Positions 1 to 13,849 of a stretch of DNA of 64,000 nt are shown piece after piece. Position numbers and translations under genes: made by a program. Numbering within the stretch: the first letter of the stretch is position 1; every line of letters starts with the position of its first letter. The notes under the pieces are model-generated. The model saw only the letters and a list, made by a program, of their open reading frames with translations, was not told the origin of the DNA and searched no databases. Source of the DNA: an uncultured SAR116 cluster alpha proteobacterium (GTDB lineage Bacteria; Pseudomonadota; Alphaproteobacteria; Puniceispirillales; Marisalimonadaceae); assembly GCA_902595145.1 (NCBI GenBank), contig CACJOU010000001.1, positions 96,976-160,975 on the forward strand. Direction: 5' to 3'.

Positions 1-1
1 C

Positions 2-370
2 GATGAAGCTCTAAAAATTGGAGATAGAATAGCTATACTTCGCGATGGAAGCATGGTTCAGGACAGTGATCCGCAAGAAATAATTATGAACCCTGCAGAT
101 GAATATGTTTCTGATTTTATTAAAGACATCAATAGAGCTAGAGTAATACAAGCAAAATCAATAATGACACCAACAAATTCTAAAAGCTCAGGTGCTACAG
201 TTAAAGAAGACATGGTGTTAGAGGATATACTTCAGATAATGTCAGATGCACCTTCAAAACCAGTTACTATTGCAAACTCAAAAGGTAAAATTACTGGAAA
301 AATTGAAATGGTTAATTTAATTGAAGGTATGAAAAGACCTAAATCACTTGGGACAAATATTACTGGCTAA
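2..370 (+). CDS. proV: Glycine betaine/proline-type ABC transporter ATP-binding protein (ProV/OpuAA-like), C-terminal fragment truncated by the window start
   Basis: Frame is open from base 2 (DEALKIGDRIAILRDGSMVQDSDPQEI...), typical of the ProV ABC C-terminus followed by a CBS-like segment. Confidence 0.8.
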   Translation, partial: DEALKIGDRIAILRDGSMVQDSDPQEIIMNPADEYVSDFIKDINRARVIQAKSIMTPTNSKSSGATVKEDMVLEDILQIMSDAPSKPVTIANSKGKITGKIEMVNLIEGMKRPKSLGTNITG

Positions 371-1676
371 AATTCTTTGGTCTTCCTATTTGAATAAGAT
401 TAAATCCACTTCCACTAAAACTATCTGGATTAAGAGCATTCCTTAAATCGACTAAAATATTTCCTTTCATATGTTTTAATCTTTCTGGTGACAAACTTCT
501 GAATTCGTTCCACTCAGTCAAAATTACTAGCGCATCACTATTATTTATACAATCTTCAATACTATCTGCAAATTGGATATTTTTTAATAATTTTTTTGCT
601 TCATACATTGCAACTGGGTCGAATGCAGAGATTTGTATATTTTTTTCTTGCAGTTTTGGAATAATATCTAGACATGGACTTTCTCTCATATCATCTGTTT
701 CTGGTTTGAATGCCAACCCTAGGATTGATACTTTCTTATTAGTGTAATTTTTTCCTAAGGTAGAAATTATCTTTTCTGCCATATCTATTTTTCTTTGAGC
801 GTTAAAATTGATGACATTTTCCACTATAGAAATATTTGAACCATAATGTTTGGCAGTTTTTACCAGAGCTTGAGTATCTTTGGGAAAACAAGATCCACCA
901 TAACCTGGTCCCGGATGCAAAAATTTACTACCAATTCTTTTGTCTAGACCAATTCCTCTTGAGACGTCATGAACATCAGCCCCAACCTTTTCACATAAAT
1001 CTGCCATCTGGTTAATATAGGATATTTTTACAGCCAGAAATGCATTACCAGCATATTTAATTAACTCTGCTGTTTTTAAATCAGTAAATAAAATTGGCGT
1101 TTCAATTAAATATAATGGTTTATATATTTTTGAAATTATTTCTTTTGCTTTTTCAGTTTCATACCCAACAACCACCCTATCTGGTCTCATAAAATCTTCA
1201 ATAGCATTACCTTCTCTCAAAAATTCTGGATTTGAAACCACATCGAATTTGGCTATGGGATTAATTTTTTTAATTATATTTTTAATTTCGTTTCCTGTCC
1301 CAACAGGCACCGTGGACTTGGTGACGACTACTGTATAACCAATTAAATTTTTTGCTATTTCCTCTGCAGCTTCATAAATATATGATAAATCAGCATAACC
1401 GTCACCACGTCTAGTGGGCGTTCCCACAGCAATAAAAACAACATCTGCATTAGCTATATTTTTCTTGACATCAATACTAAAAGTGAGCCGATTAGCATCC
1501 TTGTTTTTTTTAACTAAATTTTCAAGACCAGGTTCATAGATAGGTATAATATTTTTTTTTAGGTTAGTGATTTTGTCTTTATCTTTGTCTACACAACATA
1601 CATCAAAACCAAACTCTGAAAAACAAGTTCCAGATACTAATCCAACATAGCCAGTTCCTAACATTGTTATTTTCAT
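360..1676 (-). CDS. ugd: UDP-glucose 6-dehydrogenase
   Basis: MKITMLGTGYVGLVSGTCFSEFG N-terminus, GPGYGGSCFPKDT catalytic Cys motif. Confidence 0.95.
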   Translation of the reverse strand: MKITMLGTGYVGLVSGTCFSEFGFDVCCVDKDKDKITNLKKNIIPIYEPGLENLVKKNKDANRLTFSIDVKKNIANADVVFIAVGTPTRRGDGYADLSYIYEAAEEIAKNLIGYTVVVTKSTVPVGTGNEIKNIIKKINPIAKFDVVSNPEFLREGNAIEDFMRPDRVVVGYETEKAKEIISKIYKPLYLIETPILFTDLKTAELIKYAGNAFLAVKISYINQMADLCEKVGADVHDVSRGIGLDKRIGSKFLHPGPGYGGSCFPKDTQALVKTAKHYGSNISIVENVINFNAQRKIDMAEKIISTLGKNYTNKKVSILGLAFKPETDDMRESPCLDIIPKLQEKNIQISAFDPVAMYEAKKLLKNIQFADSIEDCINNSDALVILTEWNEFRSLSPERLKHMKGNILVDLRNALNPDSFSGSGFNLIQIGRPKNFSQ

Positions 1677-1777
1677 GACATATCCTCTTATATATGAGAA
1701 ACATAAAGTTTTAAACTGATTGAAAATAAAAAAATAATAACCATATCAACTACTATACTAGTTTATAGGATTTGTGA

Positions 1778-2641
1778 ATGAAAATTAAAAAAGCAATATT
1801 TCCAGTGGGTGGATTAGGTACAAGATTTCTTCCTGCTACCAAGTCAATGCCTAAAGAAATGCTTCCAATTGTTGACAAGCCCCTTATACAATATGCAGTT
1901 GAAGAAGCGGCTAATGCAGGTATTGACCAATTTATTTTTGTTACTAGTCGAGGAAAATCTGCCATAGAAAATCATTTTGATCATTCTTTTGAACTTGAAA
2001 ATAACTTACTTTCAAAAGGAAAAAGACAAACCCTTAAAACTGCTCAAGAAATGCTTAAAATCCCTGGGTCATTTGCTTATGTAAGACAACAAGAACCAGC
2101 TGGTCTCGGTCATGCTGTTTGGTGTGCTAGACATTTAATTGGAGATGAACCAGTTGCCATAATTCTTGCGGATGACTTAATTTATGGTGGAAATACAATT
2201 AAAGAAATGATTGCTAAATATAATTCTGGTAACATGCTTGCTGTAATGGATGTAGACAGAAAAGACGTATCCTCATATGGAGTGATTTCTCCTGGAAAAT
2301 CGATAGACAAAAATGTTTCTGAAATTTTAGGCCTTATAGAAAAACCATCCACAGAAAATGCACCTAGCAATATGGCTGTTGTCGGGAGATATATTATAGA
2401 ACCAGCCGTTTTTGAGGTCTTAGAACAACAAAATAGAGGTGCTAGCAATGAAATTCAACTTACTGACGCTATAGCAAGTAGAATAGGAGCGTCAAATTGT
2501 ATGGGATATAAATTTTCAGAGGAACGATTTGATTGTGGATCTAAATTAGGATTTATACAAGCAAACATTCGTTTTTCTATTGAAAGGCCAGAGATGAAAC
2601 AGAACCTTAAAAGTTGGCTAAAACGTGAAATAGTTAGTTAA
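1778..2641 (+). CDS. galU: UTP--glucose-1-phosphate uridylyltransferase
   Basis: KKAIFPVGGLGTRFLPATKSMPKEMLPIVDKPLIQYAVEEA motif. Confidence 0.95.
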   Translation: MKIKKAIFPVGGLGTRFLPATKSMPKEMLPIVDKPLIQYAVEEAANAGIDQFIFVTSRGKSAIENHFDHSFELENNLLSKGKRQTLKTAQEMLKIPGSFAYVRQQEPAGLGHAVWCARHLIGDEPVAIILADDLIYGGNTIKEMIAKYNSGNMLAVMDVDRKDVSSYGVISPGKSIDKNVSEILGLIEKPSTENAPSNMAVVGRYIIEPAVFEVLEQQNRGASNEIQLTDAIASRIGASNCMGYKFSEERFDCGSKLGFIQANIRFSIERPEMKQNLKSWLKREIVS

Positions 2642-2643
2642 AA

Positions 2644-4056
2644 TTGATGTTTAAGCATACTTTTAACAACACAATTCTACGATCATACGACATTAGGGGT
2701 ATTTATGATAAAACCTTAACAGAAAAAGACGCCTTCATGTTTGGTTTTTTCTTTGGAATTACAGTCAGAGAAAAATATCCAGAAAAAAAACATCCATTAA
2801 TTGTTGTTGGAATGGATGGAAGGTTATCTAGCCCATTATTAGAAAAAAAACTGACTGAAGGACTTGAAAATTCTGGTTGCGAAATTTACAGAATTGGACT
2901 GGGTCCAACGCCAATGCTTTATTTTGCAAGTAATTATTATAAGGCAGATGGAGCAATACAAGTGACTGGAAGTCATAATCCAAAAGATTATAATGGTTTT
3001 AAAATAGTTTTAAATCAAAACTCTTTCTTTGGAGAAGATATTCAAAAACTAGGTCATTTTGCAAGTAAAGGTTATTCAAGAACATTTAATGGTTTTTCTA
3101 AATCTATCGCAATAAATACTCATTATATTAATGAAATTATTAAACCTCTCCAAAATGTTAAACGGCAACTTGATGATAAAACTATTGTTTGGGATTGTGG
3201 TAATGGCGCATCCGGTCCTTCACTTGAGATGATAACCACAAAAATTCCTGGAAAACACGTTATCTTATATTCTAAAGTTGATGGCAATTTTCCAAATCAT
3301 CATCCTGATCCTACCGATGAGTCTACTCTAAAAATTTTGAAAAATAAAATGCAAGAGGTTGATGCTGAACTTGGAATAGCATTTGATGGAGATGGTGACA
3401 GAATTGGTGTTGTTGACAAGCAAGGAAGGCCTATTCCTGGTGATTTATTAACTGCATTTCTTGCAAATTCAATAGCTCCAAATGATAAACTTATCCAAAC
3501 AATAATTTTAGATATTAAGTCAAGTTATGTTGCGTATGAAAATATTATATCTCTAGGTTTTAAAGCAGAAATTGGAAAAACAGGACATTCAAACATCAAA
3601 AAAAGAATTAAAGAGATAAAATCCCCATTAGCAGGTGAAATGTCTGGCCACATTTTTTTTAGTGACACCTATTTTGGTTATGATGATGCACTTTATGCAG
3701 CTATAAGATTACTTACCTTAACGGCAAATAATTTTGAATTAGATAAATTTATATCAACTTTACCTGAAACATTTGTTTCACCTGAAATTAAGGTTTTTTG
3801 TTCTGATGAAATTAAATTTTTAACTATTGATAATATATCTAAAAAAGTGTTTGAAAAATATAATTCCAATGATGTAATTACATTAGATGGCTTAAGAGTT
3901 AAAAATAATCATGGTTGGTGGTTAATACGAGCAAGTAACACTGAAGAAGCACTGGTAGTTAGGTTTGAAGGTAAATCTGAAAAAGATAAGAAAGAATTGT
4001 ATTTTGAAGTTAAAAATCTTCTCAAAAATGAAGGATTAACTTTAGATAATTTCTAA
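2644..4056 (+). CDS. Phosphomannomutase/phosphoglucomutase
   Basis: LRSYDIRGIY, TGSHNPKDYNGFK phosphoserine loop, FDGDGDRIGVVD metal-binding loop. Confidence 0.9.
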   Translation: MMFKHTFNNTILRSYDIRGIYDKTLTEKDAFMFGFFFGITVREKYPEKKHPLIVVGMDGRLSSPLLEKKLTEGLENSGCEIYRIGLGPTPMLYFASNYYKADGAIQVTGSHNPKDYNGFKIVLNQNSFFGEDIQKLGHFASKGYSRTFNGFSKSIAINTHYINEIIKPLQNVKRQLDDKTIVWDCGNGASGPSLEMITTKIPGKHVILYSKVDGNFPNHHPDPTDESTLKILKNKMQEVDAELGIAFDGDGDRIGVVDKQGRPIPGDLLTAFLANSIAPNDKLIQTIILDIKSSYVAYENIISLGFKAEIGKTGHSNIKKRIKEIKSPLAGEMSGHIFFSDTYFGYDDALYAAIRLLTLTANNFELDKFISTLPETFVSPEIKVFCSDEIKFLTIDNISKKVFEKYNSNDVITLDGLRVKNNHGWWLIRASNTEEALVVRFEGKSEKDKKELYFEVKNLLKNEGLTLDNF

Positions 4057-4089
4057 AAAATGATATTAGTTTTTTGAATAATACTCACA

Positions 4090-7354
<3,265 letters not shown>

Positions 7355-7374
7355 TTAATATCTTGTTTGTATAC

Positions 7375-7383
7375 TGTGGATAA
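7375..7383 (-). promoter_or_regulatory. Perfect consensus DnaA box upstream of ccrM
   Basis: TGTGGATAA on plus = TTATCCACA on minus, about 39 nt upstream of ccrM start. Confidence 0.55.
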
Positions 7384-7453
7384 AATGATAATTATTGAAC
7401 AAAGTCAATTACTTAGTTGTAATTAATTAATTTATACAATATGTGTATTATTG

Positions 7454-8146
7454 TTAATTATTTTTACTATATATAGTAGCAATTGGTTTAAATGATTTTC
7501 TGTGTAAATCTAAAACACCATTTTTTAAAATAGCATTTTTGTGATCATTGGTGCCATAACCAAAATGACAGTCAAATAAGTAAGATGGATATCTTTTAGA
7601 TAACTGTCTCATTATAGTATCTCTTGTTTCTTTGGAAATAATACTTGCTAATGCAATAGTTTTGCAAACACTATCGCCCTTAACTAAAGTTTGAAGTAAA
7701 TTGCAAGGTAAATTTAGTTTTTTTGATTGTAAAAAATTGTCTAAATTTTCAAAATTTGGTTTAAATTTACCATCTAAATAAATACAAAAATCTTTGTCTT
7801 TATGTGTTTCTGTATTTTTTAATTTTTTAATTAATGAAAATATAGACCTTTTCATTGCAATGGCATTTGCATATGAAAGACCATACTTGTCAATTTCTTC
7901 TACACTTGCGATAGAAGAAGAATATTTAACAAAACTATCTAATGATAATATTATTTCTCTTCGCTTTGACGACTTTAATTTCTTGCTATCATTAATCTCT
8001 GAATGTAAGGATTTATATTTAGTAAAATCAAACCAACAGGCAGTTGATGCTAATGGTCCAGCCCATGAACCCCTGCCCGCCTCATCAACGCCTATCATTA
8101 AAATATTTTTTTTATGTAAATCTCTTTCAATATCAAAACTAATCAT
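7454..8146 (-). CDS. rnhB: Ribonuclease HII
   Basis: GVDEAGRGSWAGPLASTACWFD and SIISKETRD motifs. Confidence 0.92.
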   Translation of the reverse strand: MISFDIERDLHKKNILMIGVDEAGRGSWAGPLASTACWFDFTKYKSLHSEINDSKKLKSSKRREIILSLDSFVKYSSSIASVEEIDKYGLSYANAIAMKRSIFSLIKKLKNTETHKDKDFCIYLDGKFKPNFENLDNFLQSKKLNLPCNLLQTLVKGDSVCKTIALASIISKETRDTIMRQLSKRYPSYLFDCHFGYGTNDHKNAILKNGVLDLHRKSFKPIATIYSKNN

Positions 8147-8685
8147 TAATTCTTAGAACGAGAAAATTTATGCTCTTGAAGTCTAGGCATAATTTCTAAA
8201 AAGTTACATGGTTTGTGTCTTACATCTAACTGAAATTTTAATATTTCATCCCAGCCATCTTTACATGCAGATGGAGAGCCAGGTAAGTTAAAAATATATT
8301 TTCCATTTGCAACTCCTGCCAACGCTCTTGATTGTAAAGCAGATGTATTGATTTTTTTAAATGATAACCAACGAAACATTTCTCCAAAACCATCTATATT
8401 TTTTTCAAATATTGTATTCATTACTTCTGGCGTTATATCTCTTCCAGTAAGACCAGTTCCTCCAGTAGATATGATCACATCTATATTTTCAATTTTTATT
8501 AATTTTGAAAATAAATCATAAATTTTATTGAAATCATCTTTTACAATCTCTCTTACTGTTACTTTATGACCAAATTGTGTAATTCTATCAACTAAAGTAT
8601 CACCAGATTTGTCATTTTTTAATTCCCTTGTATCCGATATAGTAACAACCGCAATATTTATTGAAATAAAATCATTTTCACCCAT
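8146..8685 (-). CDS. moaB: Molybdenum cofactor biosynthesis protein MoaB
   Basis: STGGTGLTGRDITPE and NLPGSPSACKDGWDEIL motifs. Confidence 0.9.
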   Translation of the reverse strand: MGENDFISINIAVVTISDTRELKNDKSGDTLVDRITQFGHKVTVREIVKDDFNKIYDLFSKLIKIENIDVIISTGGTGLTGRDITPEVMNTIFEKNIDGFGEMFRWLSFKKINTSALQSRALAGVANGKYIFNLPGSPSACKDGWDEILKFQLDVRHKPCNFLEIMPRLQEHKFSRSKN

Positions 8686-8693
8686 TATTAAAC

Positions 8694-10469
8694 TTAACTT
8701 CCTGTATTGTTGAAAAAAATTTTTGAATCTAAAGTTTTTCCAGATGCTAACGAAAGAAGAATTGTGTTATCTTCATTAAATCTAGTCTTATATACCCATA
8801 AATTTGTAAGTACCAACTTTATATAATTTCTAGTTTCTCTAGCGGGTAAACTCTCTAACATTAATAGAGTGTCTTTATATTTATAATTTCTATCTTTTGT
8901 CCATTTTTTAAAATTTCCGGGACCGGCATTATAGCTTGCTAACATCCACATTAAATCATTATTTACGATAGGTAAAGTAAAGAGAAATTTTATATATTTG
9001 GAACCAATTGAAATGTTGTGAGGGGGATTATAAAGTAAATGATTTTTGCTTCTTCTAAGTCTATATTCTTTATTTTTCATTATAAATGCTGCTGTTGATG
9101 GAATTATTTGTAACACGCCCATAGCCTTTGATGAGCTTCTAGCTCTAGGGTTGAAACCTGATTCTTGTCTGGCTATTGCATAAATAAGTGCCTTATCTTT
9201 CAAATCTGATGTATCTATGCTCCAAGATGGTATAGGATATAATCCACCTAATAATATTTTATCATGGTCATTTCTTAAAATAGCAGCTAACCTAAAAGTC
9301 AATCCTGGCATTTTATTATTTGATGTGAATGATAATAATTGGGGATAGTCTTTCACATCAAATTTAGGAATAATTTTTCTAAACTCTCTTGCAGCTTTAT
9401 AAAATTCATTTACTTCTATTAATGCCAAGGCTCTGAGACCGCCCTTATGTTTAGTAATTTTATTAATTAAATTTTGATCATATTTGGGTAAGTCGAAGTT
9501 TGGGTTATACTTATACCCTAAAGAAGCCATTGCCAATGAACCATAAAAAGTTCGATCTTTTGTAGCTGCTTTTTTTAAAAAATAATTTGCCTCCTTAGCA
9601 TTTCCCAATAAATATGAAACTCTAGCAGACCAATAACCGCCTCCAGCAGTAATTCCTTCAGGTCCCTCAATATCTGATAATTTATTAAAGAAATATTTTG
9701 ATACTTTAATATCTTTTATTCTCCATGAAGCTAATCCTCCAGCCCATAAAGCTAAAGGGTTAAGTTTCTCTGACAAACTTATCGAAAGTCTAGCCTGTCT
9801 TATAGATTTATAATCTTTTTCAAAAATAAATAGTGCATGTGATAATTCTGCTCTAAGCTGTGATAACTCATTTTTTGTAAGATACTTTTTTACTTTTTTA
9901 CTATTCAACAAATTTTCAGCATATAAAGTATTTCTTTTATTAATAGCTCTTCTAAATTTAATTGAAGTAGAATAAGCAAACTTTTTATATTTTTTGTTAT
10001 CAATAGGAAATCTTGGCTTTAATACGTTTGCTTTAAATGTACCATATCCATTTAAAAAACCTGGTGTTGGTTTTTTTGGACTCTTTAAATTGTTCGGTTT
10101 TCTCTTAAGAGCTATCCTTGTAATTCTAGTGGCATCTGGATGGTCATTATATTTATCAAGCCAATTTTTTAAATCAGTGTATGAGCTTCTCCATCCAGTA
10201 GGATGCAAATATCTTTCAGCATATACGTTCCCTAATAAAATTTTATCATTCAATTTCTTGATTAAATTATCAACTTTTTTCCACTCTTTAGATTTTTTAC
10301 TTTTAATTGGAAGTTTTTGAATTTCAAAAATTTTTTTATAAATTTTTATATCATCTTTTGAGAGTATTTTTCTAACTTTTTCATTATTTGCAAACGAAAA
10401 ATTAGAACAAATTAGTGAACTTAAAAAAATAAGTCCAAAAAGCGTTTTTATATTTTTTAAGATTTTCAT
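8694..10469 (-). CDS. Soluble lytic murein transglycosylase (Slt-like)
   Basis: Signal peptide; C-terminal ARQESGFNPRARSSSKAMGVLQIIPSTA and ASYNAGPGNFKKW motifs. Confidence 0.88.
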   Translation of the reverse strand: MKILKNIKTLFGLIFLSSLICSNFSFANNEKVRKILSKDDIKIYKKIFEIQKLPIKSKKSKEWKKVDNLIKKLNDKILLGNVYAERYLHPTGWRSSYTDLKNWLDKYNDHPDATRITRIALKRKPNNLKSPKKPTPGFLNGYGTFKANVLKPRFPIDNKKYKKFAYSTSIKFRRAINKRNTLYAENLLNSKKVKKYLTKNELSQLRAELSHALFIFEKDYKSIRQARLSISLSEKLNPLALWAGGLASWRIKDIKVSKYFFNKLSDIEGPEGITAGGGYWSARVSYLLGNAKEANYFLKKAATKDRTFYGSLAMASLGYKYNPNFDLPKYDQNLINKITKHKGGLRALALIEVNEFYKAAREFRKIIPKFDVKDYPQLLSFTSNNKMPGLTFRLAAILRNDHDKILLGGLYPIPSWSIDTSDLKDKALIYAIARQESGFNPRARSSSKAMGVLQIIPSTAAFIMKNKEYRLRRSKNHLLYNPPHNISIGSKYIKFLFTLPIVNNDLMWMLASYNAGPGNFKKWTKDRNYKYKDTLLMLESLPARETRNYIKLVLTNLWVYKTRFNEDNTILLSLASGKTLDSKIFFNNTGS

Positions 10470-10476
10470 AGGATGA

Positions 10477-11223
10477 TTAGATTTCTTTTATTTTGTCTCT
10501 TAGAAGTTTCATATCCTCCCAAGCATATTTTTTTAAGTCTGGCCTGTTTAACAAATGTGAAACATTAAAAGTTGGAAGAATAGAAAATTCACAATTTATT
10601 TCATTAGATTTCAATGTTTGCCATTTTCCTCTCAGTTTTATAATGCTCTCATTCAATTCTAAAATTTGGTATGTGGGAACCTCACCTAAACAGACGATAA
10701 TCTTAGGCTTTAATAAATTTATCAAATTAATAATAAAGGGTCTACAAATTTTTATTTCTTCTTTACTTGGGTATCTATTGCCTGGAGGTCGCCAAGGAAT
10801 ACTTTTTATAATGAAAGTTTCATCCATATTAAGTTCTATAGCATTAAGCATTTTTTTAAACAATAATCCTTTACTTGAAACAAAAGGAACACCTTTCTTG
10901 TCCTCATCCACATCTGGGGGGCCGTCAATAATTAATAATTTAGAATTTGTATTTCCATAAAAGCTAACAAAATTAGTAGATGTTTTTTTTAATTTGCAAC
11001 CTTCAAAGATTTTGAATGAATGTTCTAATTCTTTGATTTGTAGTTCTTTATTTTTTTTTGAATGATGATTTATTTCTGGTCTTATATTTTTTTTGTTATC
11101 TTCAAATAAAGAAGGGGCCTCACAAAAAAATTTGTCGTAAACTATACTATCGATACCAATTTCTCTATAAAAATCCAAAACGTTAGTAATTAATTTTTGA
11201 TTTTTAGTTTCTAGCTGTTTCAA
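10477..11223 (-). CDS. Uracil-DNA glycosylase, family 4/5-like variant
   Basis: GVPFVSSKGLLF, PWRPPGNRYP, CLGEVPTYQIL and LPTFNVSHLL segments. Confidence 0.8.
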   Translation of the reverse strand: MKQLETKNQKLITNVLDFYREIGIDSIVYDKFFCEAPSLFEDNKKNIRPEINHHSKKNKELQIKELEHSFKIFEGCKLKKTSTNFVSFYGNTNSKLLIIDGPPDVDEDKKGVPFVSSKGLLFKKMLNAIELNMDETFIIKSIPWRPPGNRYPSKEEIKICRPFIINLINLLKPKIIVCLGEVPTYQILELNESIIKLRGKWQTLKSNEINCEFSILPTFNVSHLLNRPDLKKYAWEDMKLLRDKIKEI

Positions 11224-11301
11224 TTAAAATTTCCTATTAAATTTCATTTAATAAATATAAAATAGATTGTAATGAATTTTTATTAAAGAAAATATTAACT
11301 T

Positions 11302-12951
11302 TTGGTAGATTTTATGATTAAAGGTGCACTAATTTTTCTTATTACACTTAATTTGATAGGTTGTAATATGAAAACAAAAATCTCAGACGTATCACAAAGT
11401 CATTCAAATCAAAATAACAGTACTTCATATATAGGAAATTATCTTACTGCCAATTATTCAATTATGAAAGGGGATGCTTATACTGCTAGTCGAATACTTA
11501 ATAAAAACTTAAATAATTTAAAGCTTTTAGAAATCAAATTTTTTTCAAATATTGTTAGCGGAAATTTCGATGCTGCTGATAAGGTTTCCCATAAAATAAA
11601 ACTGAATAGTGAAAATAACACTTTTTATAATTTACCTCGATATATTTTAAAAATTAAAAATAATGATTTTAGAGGCAGTTTAGAAATTTTTAAAAATCAA
11701 AAATTATTTTTTAATGTAGATGGTTTAAATAATCTAATAAAATTTTGGATTAAGGAAAGAGAAAATACAAAAAACTATTTATCAAAAAAACATCTTATAA
11801 ATTCATCTATACATAAGTTGCTTATATTAGAAAATTTTTATGATTCTGATAAACTTGTTGAAATTGCTGACTTACTTTATAAAAGCAATAATTTAAATAG
11901 TCATGAATTTCTGTTGTTAGCAGGATTTTACTTTAGGGTAGATAATTTTGAAAAATCAAAAGAAATTATTAAAACAAAATTACCAAACCAATTTGATAAA
12001 AATACTATAATAAATGATTTTTCTAACAAAAATAACATATATAACAAAATCCAAAAAATAAATTTTATTTTAGCGTCCAAGATTTATAACTTGATAAATG
12101 AAAATAACTCAAAAATAAATAAGTCTTATTCTTATCAAAAAATCTTATTAGAATTCAGTATTTTTCTGGAACCTAAAATGGATATTTCTAAATATGCTTT
12201 AGCTGAAATCTATAACTTTGAAAAAACATTTAAAACAGCATTTAAAATTTTAGATTCTATTCCTGAAAATTCATTTTTTTCTTTAGCCGCTAATCTAAAA
12301 AAATTAGCTGTAAAAAAATCTTCTGGGATGGATATGGAATATAAAAATTTACTTTTCAAAATTATAAACATATGGCCTAATAATAAATTAGTTTTATATA
12401 GATTAGCAAATTACTATAAATCTAAATCACAATATCGTAAATCACTTAAGATTTATAAAAATATCCTAGATCGTTATAATTCAAATGATCGTGATTTGTT
12501 TTTGTATGCAGCTAATTTAGACAAGATTGGTAAATGGAAAGAAGCAAAAGTTTTATTTTTAGAACTTTTAAAAAAAAACCCACAGGATACTTTTACGCTA
12601 AACTATGTTTCTTATAAATTAGCTTTAAAAAACCAAGAATTGGAGCTTGCACTAGAATTAATAAAAAAAGCTTTGGTTATAGATCCTAATAATGGCTATT
12701 TTTTAGATACTCTTGGTTGGGTAGAATATAAGAGAAACAATTTTATTTCCGCAGTTTACTTTTTAGAAAAATCTGTTTCTATTCTTCCAAGGAGTGCTGA
12801 AGTTATAAATCACCTTGGTGATTGTTATTTCATGTTAAATAGAAAAAAGGAGGCTATTTTTGAGTGGAATAAAGCTTTGAAATACGAAACTGACAAAAAA
12901 ATAATAAAAAATATCAAAGAAAAAATTCGAAAACATGAGCATCTATTATAA
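11302..12951 (+). CDS. TPR-repeat lipoprotein
   Basis: Lipobox-like LIGCNMK; C-terminal TPR units (NYVSYKLALKNQELELALELIKKALVIDPNNGYFLDTLGWVEYKRNNF). Confidence 0.75.
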   Translation: MVDFMIKGALIFLITLNLIGCNMKTKISDVSQSHSNQNNSTSYIGNYLTANYSIMKGDAYTASRILNKNLNNLKLLEIKFFSNIVSGNFDAADKVSHKIKLNSENNTFYNLPRYILKIKNNDFRGSLEIFKNQKLFFNVDGLNNLIKFWIKERENTKNYLSKKHLINSSIHKLLILENFYDSDKLVEIADLLYKSNNLNSHEFLLLAGFYFRVDNFEKSKEIIKTKLPNQFDKNTIINDFSNKNNIYNKIQKINFILASKIYNLINENNSKINKSYSYQKILLEFSIFLEPKMDISKYALAEIYNFEKTFKTAFKILDSIPENSFFSLAANLKKLAVKKSSGMDMEYKNLLFKIINIWPNNKLVLYRLANYYKSKSQYRKSLKIYKNILDRYNSNDRDLFLYAANLDKIGKWKEAKVLFLELLKKNPQDTFTLNYVSYKLALKNQELELALELIKKALVIDPNNGYFLDTLGWVEYKRNNFISAVYFLEKSVSILPRSAEVINHLGDCYFMLNRKKEAIFEWNKALKYETDKKIIKNIKEKIRKHEHLL

Positions 12952-13828
12952 AATTTCTGCACCTGCAAAACTTAACCTAAATTTATTTGTTAGAGACAAA
13001 TTGTTAAATGGGCTTCATTTTCTAGAAAGTGACATATGTTTTTTAGAATTAATTGATAAAATCAGTTTAAAGTTTAATAATCATGATACTTTTTATCAAA
13101 ATAAAAATAATACATTTATGGTCAATCCTGAAAACAATTTAATTTTGCAAGCCATTAAAAAATTTAGATCTCACACAAACTGGAATAAAAAATTTGAAAT
13201 TTATCTAGATAAAAATATACCAATTGGCGCAGGTTTAGGTGGAGGTTCAGCAGATGCGGCAGCAACACTAGTACTCCTTAGAAAACTCTTTAATAAAGAC
13301 AAGAATAATAATAAAATACCAATTTCCACAATATTTACAATTGGCAGTGAATTGGGTTCTGATGTGCCTTCATGTATTATGAGTAAAGATTTGAAATTAA
13401 AAGGATACGGGAATGAAATAAGAAGAAAAAAATTTCCAAATAATTATTATTTTCTATTAGTTTATCCAAATTTTGAATTATCAACTAAATCTGTATTTAA
13501 ACATTTCACTGATATTGAAAACTTTAATCAAAAATCGAAAAAATTATTTTTTGAAAATATTAAAATTTATAACTCTCTATTATTTTCAGCAATAAGTCTA
13601 GCACCTGAAATTAAGTATGTTTTGGATAATTTAAAAAAAATTCGCAATATCGTTGCTTATGGTATGTCAGGAAGTGGTTCTACATGCTTCGGTATATTCA
13701 AAAGTTTAAAAGACTTACCTAATCTGAGTAATTTTTACAATAATAATTATTTTATTTGGTTTGGACAAAAAGCAAATTATAAATTGAATAGGGTTTGTCA
13801 CTCTAAATTTCTTGAAAATAAATTTTAA
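12935..13828 (+). CDS. ispE: 4-diphosphocytidyl-2-C-methyl-D-erythritol kinase
   Basis: SAPAKLNLNLFV N-terminus, PIGAGLGGGSADAAATL GHMP motif. Confidence 0.93.
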   Translation: MSIYYKISAPAKLNLNLFVRDKLLNGLHFLESDICFLELIDKISLKFNNHDTFYQNKNNTFMVNPENNLILQAIKKFRSHTNWNKKFEIYLDKNIPIGAGLGGGSADAAATLVLLRKLFNKDKNNNKIPISTIFTIGSELGSDVPSCIMSKDLKLKGYGNEIRRKKFPNNYYFLLVYPNFELSTKSVFKHFTDIENFNQKSKKLFFENIKIYNSLLFSAISLAPEIKYVLDNLKKIRNIVAYGMSGSGSTCFGIFKSLKDLPNLSNFYNNNYFIWFGQKANYKLNRVCHSKFLENKF

Positions 13829-13849
13829 ATAATGTAATTCAATAATTAA

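Noticed and set aside
1753-1965. ORF antisense to galU
   Set aside because: Fully opposite a confident galU reading frame; no recognisable motif.
7794-8156. 120-aa ORF antisense to rnhB
   Set aside because: Shadow of the rnhB frame; composition looks like reverse-complement codon bias.
10493-10960. 155-aa ORF antisense to the uracil-DNA glycosylase gene
   Set aside because: Long but opposite a motif-supported gene; no family motifs, Ser/Leu/Ile-rich as expected for shadow ORFs.
11235-11253. TATTAAAT-TTC-ATTTAATA inverted repeat in the divergent UDG/TPR gap
   Set aside because: Only A/T bases in the arms; expected by chance in such AT-rich DNA.
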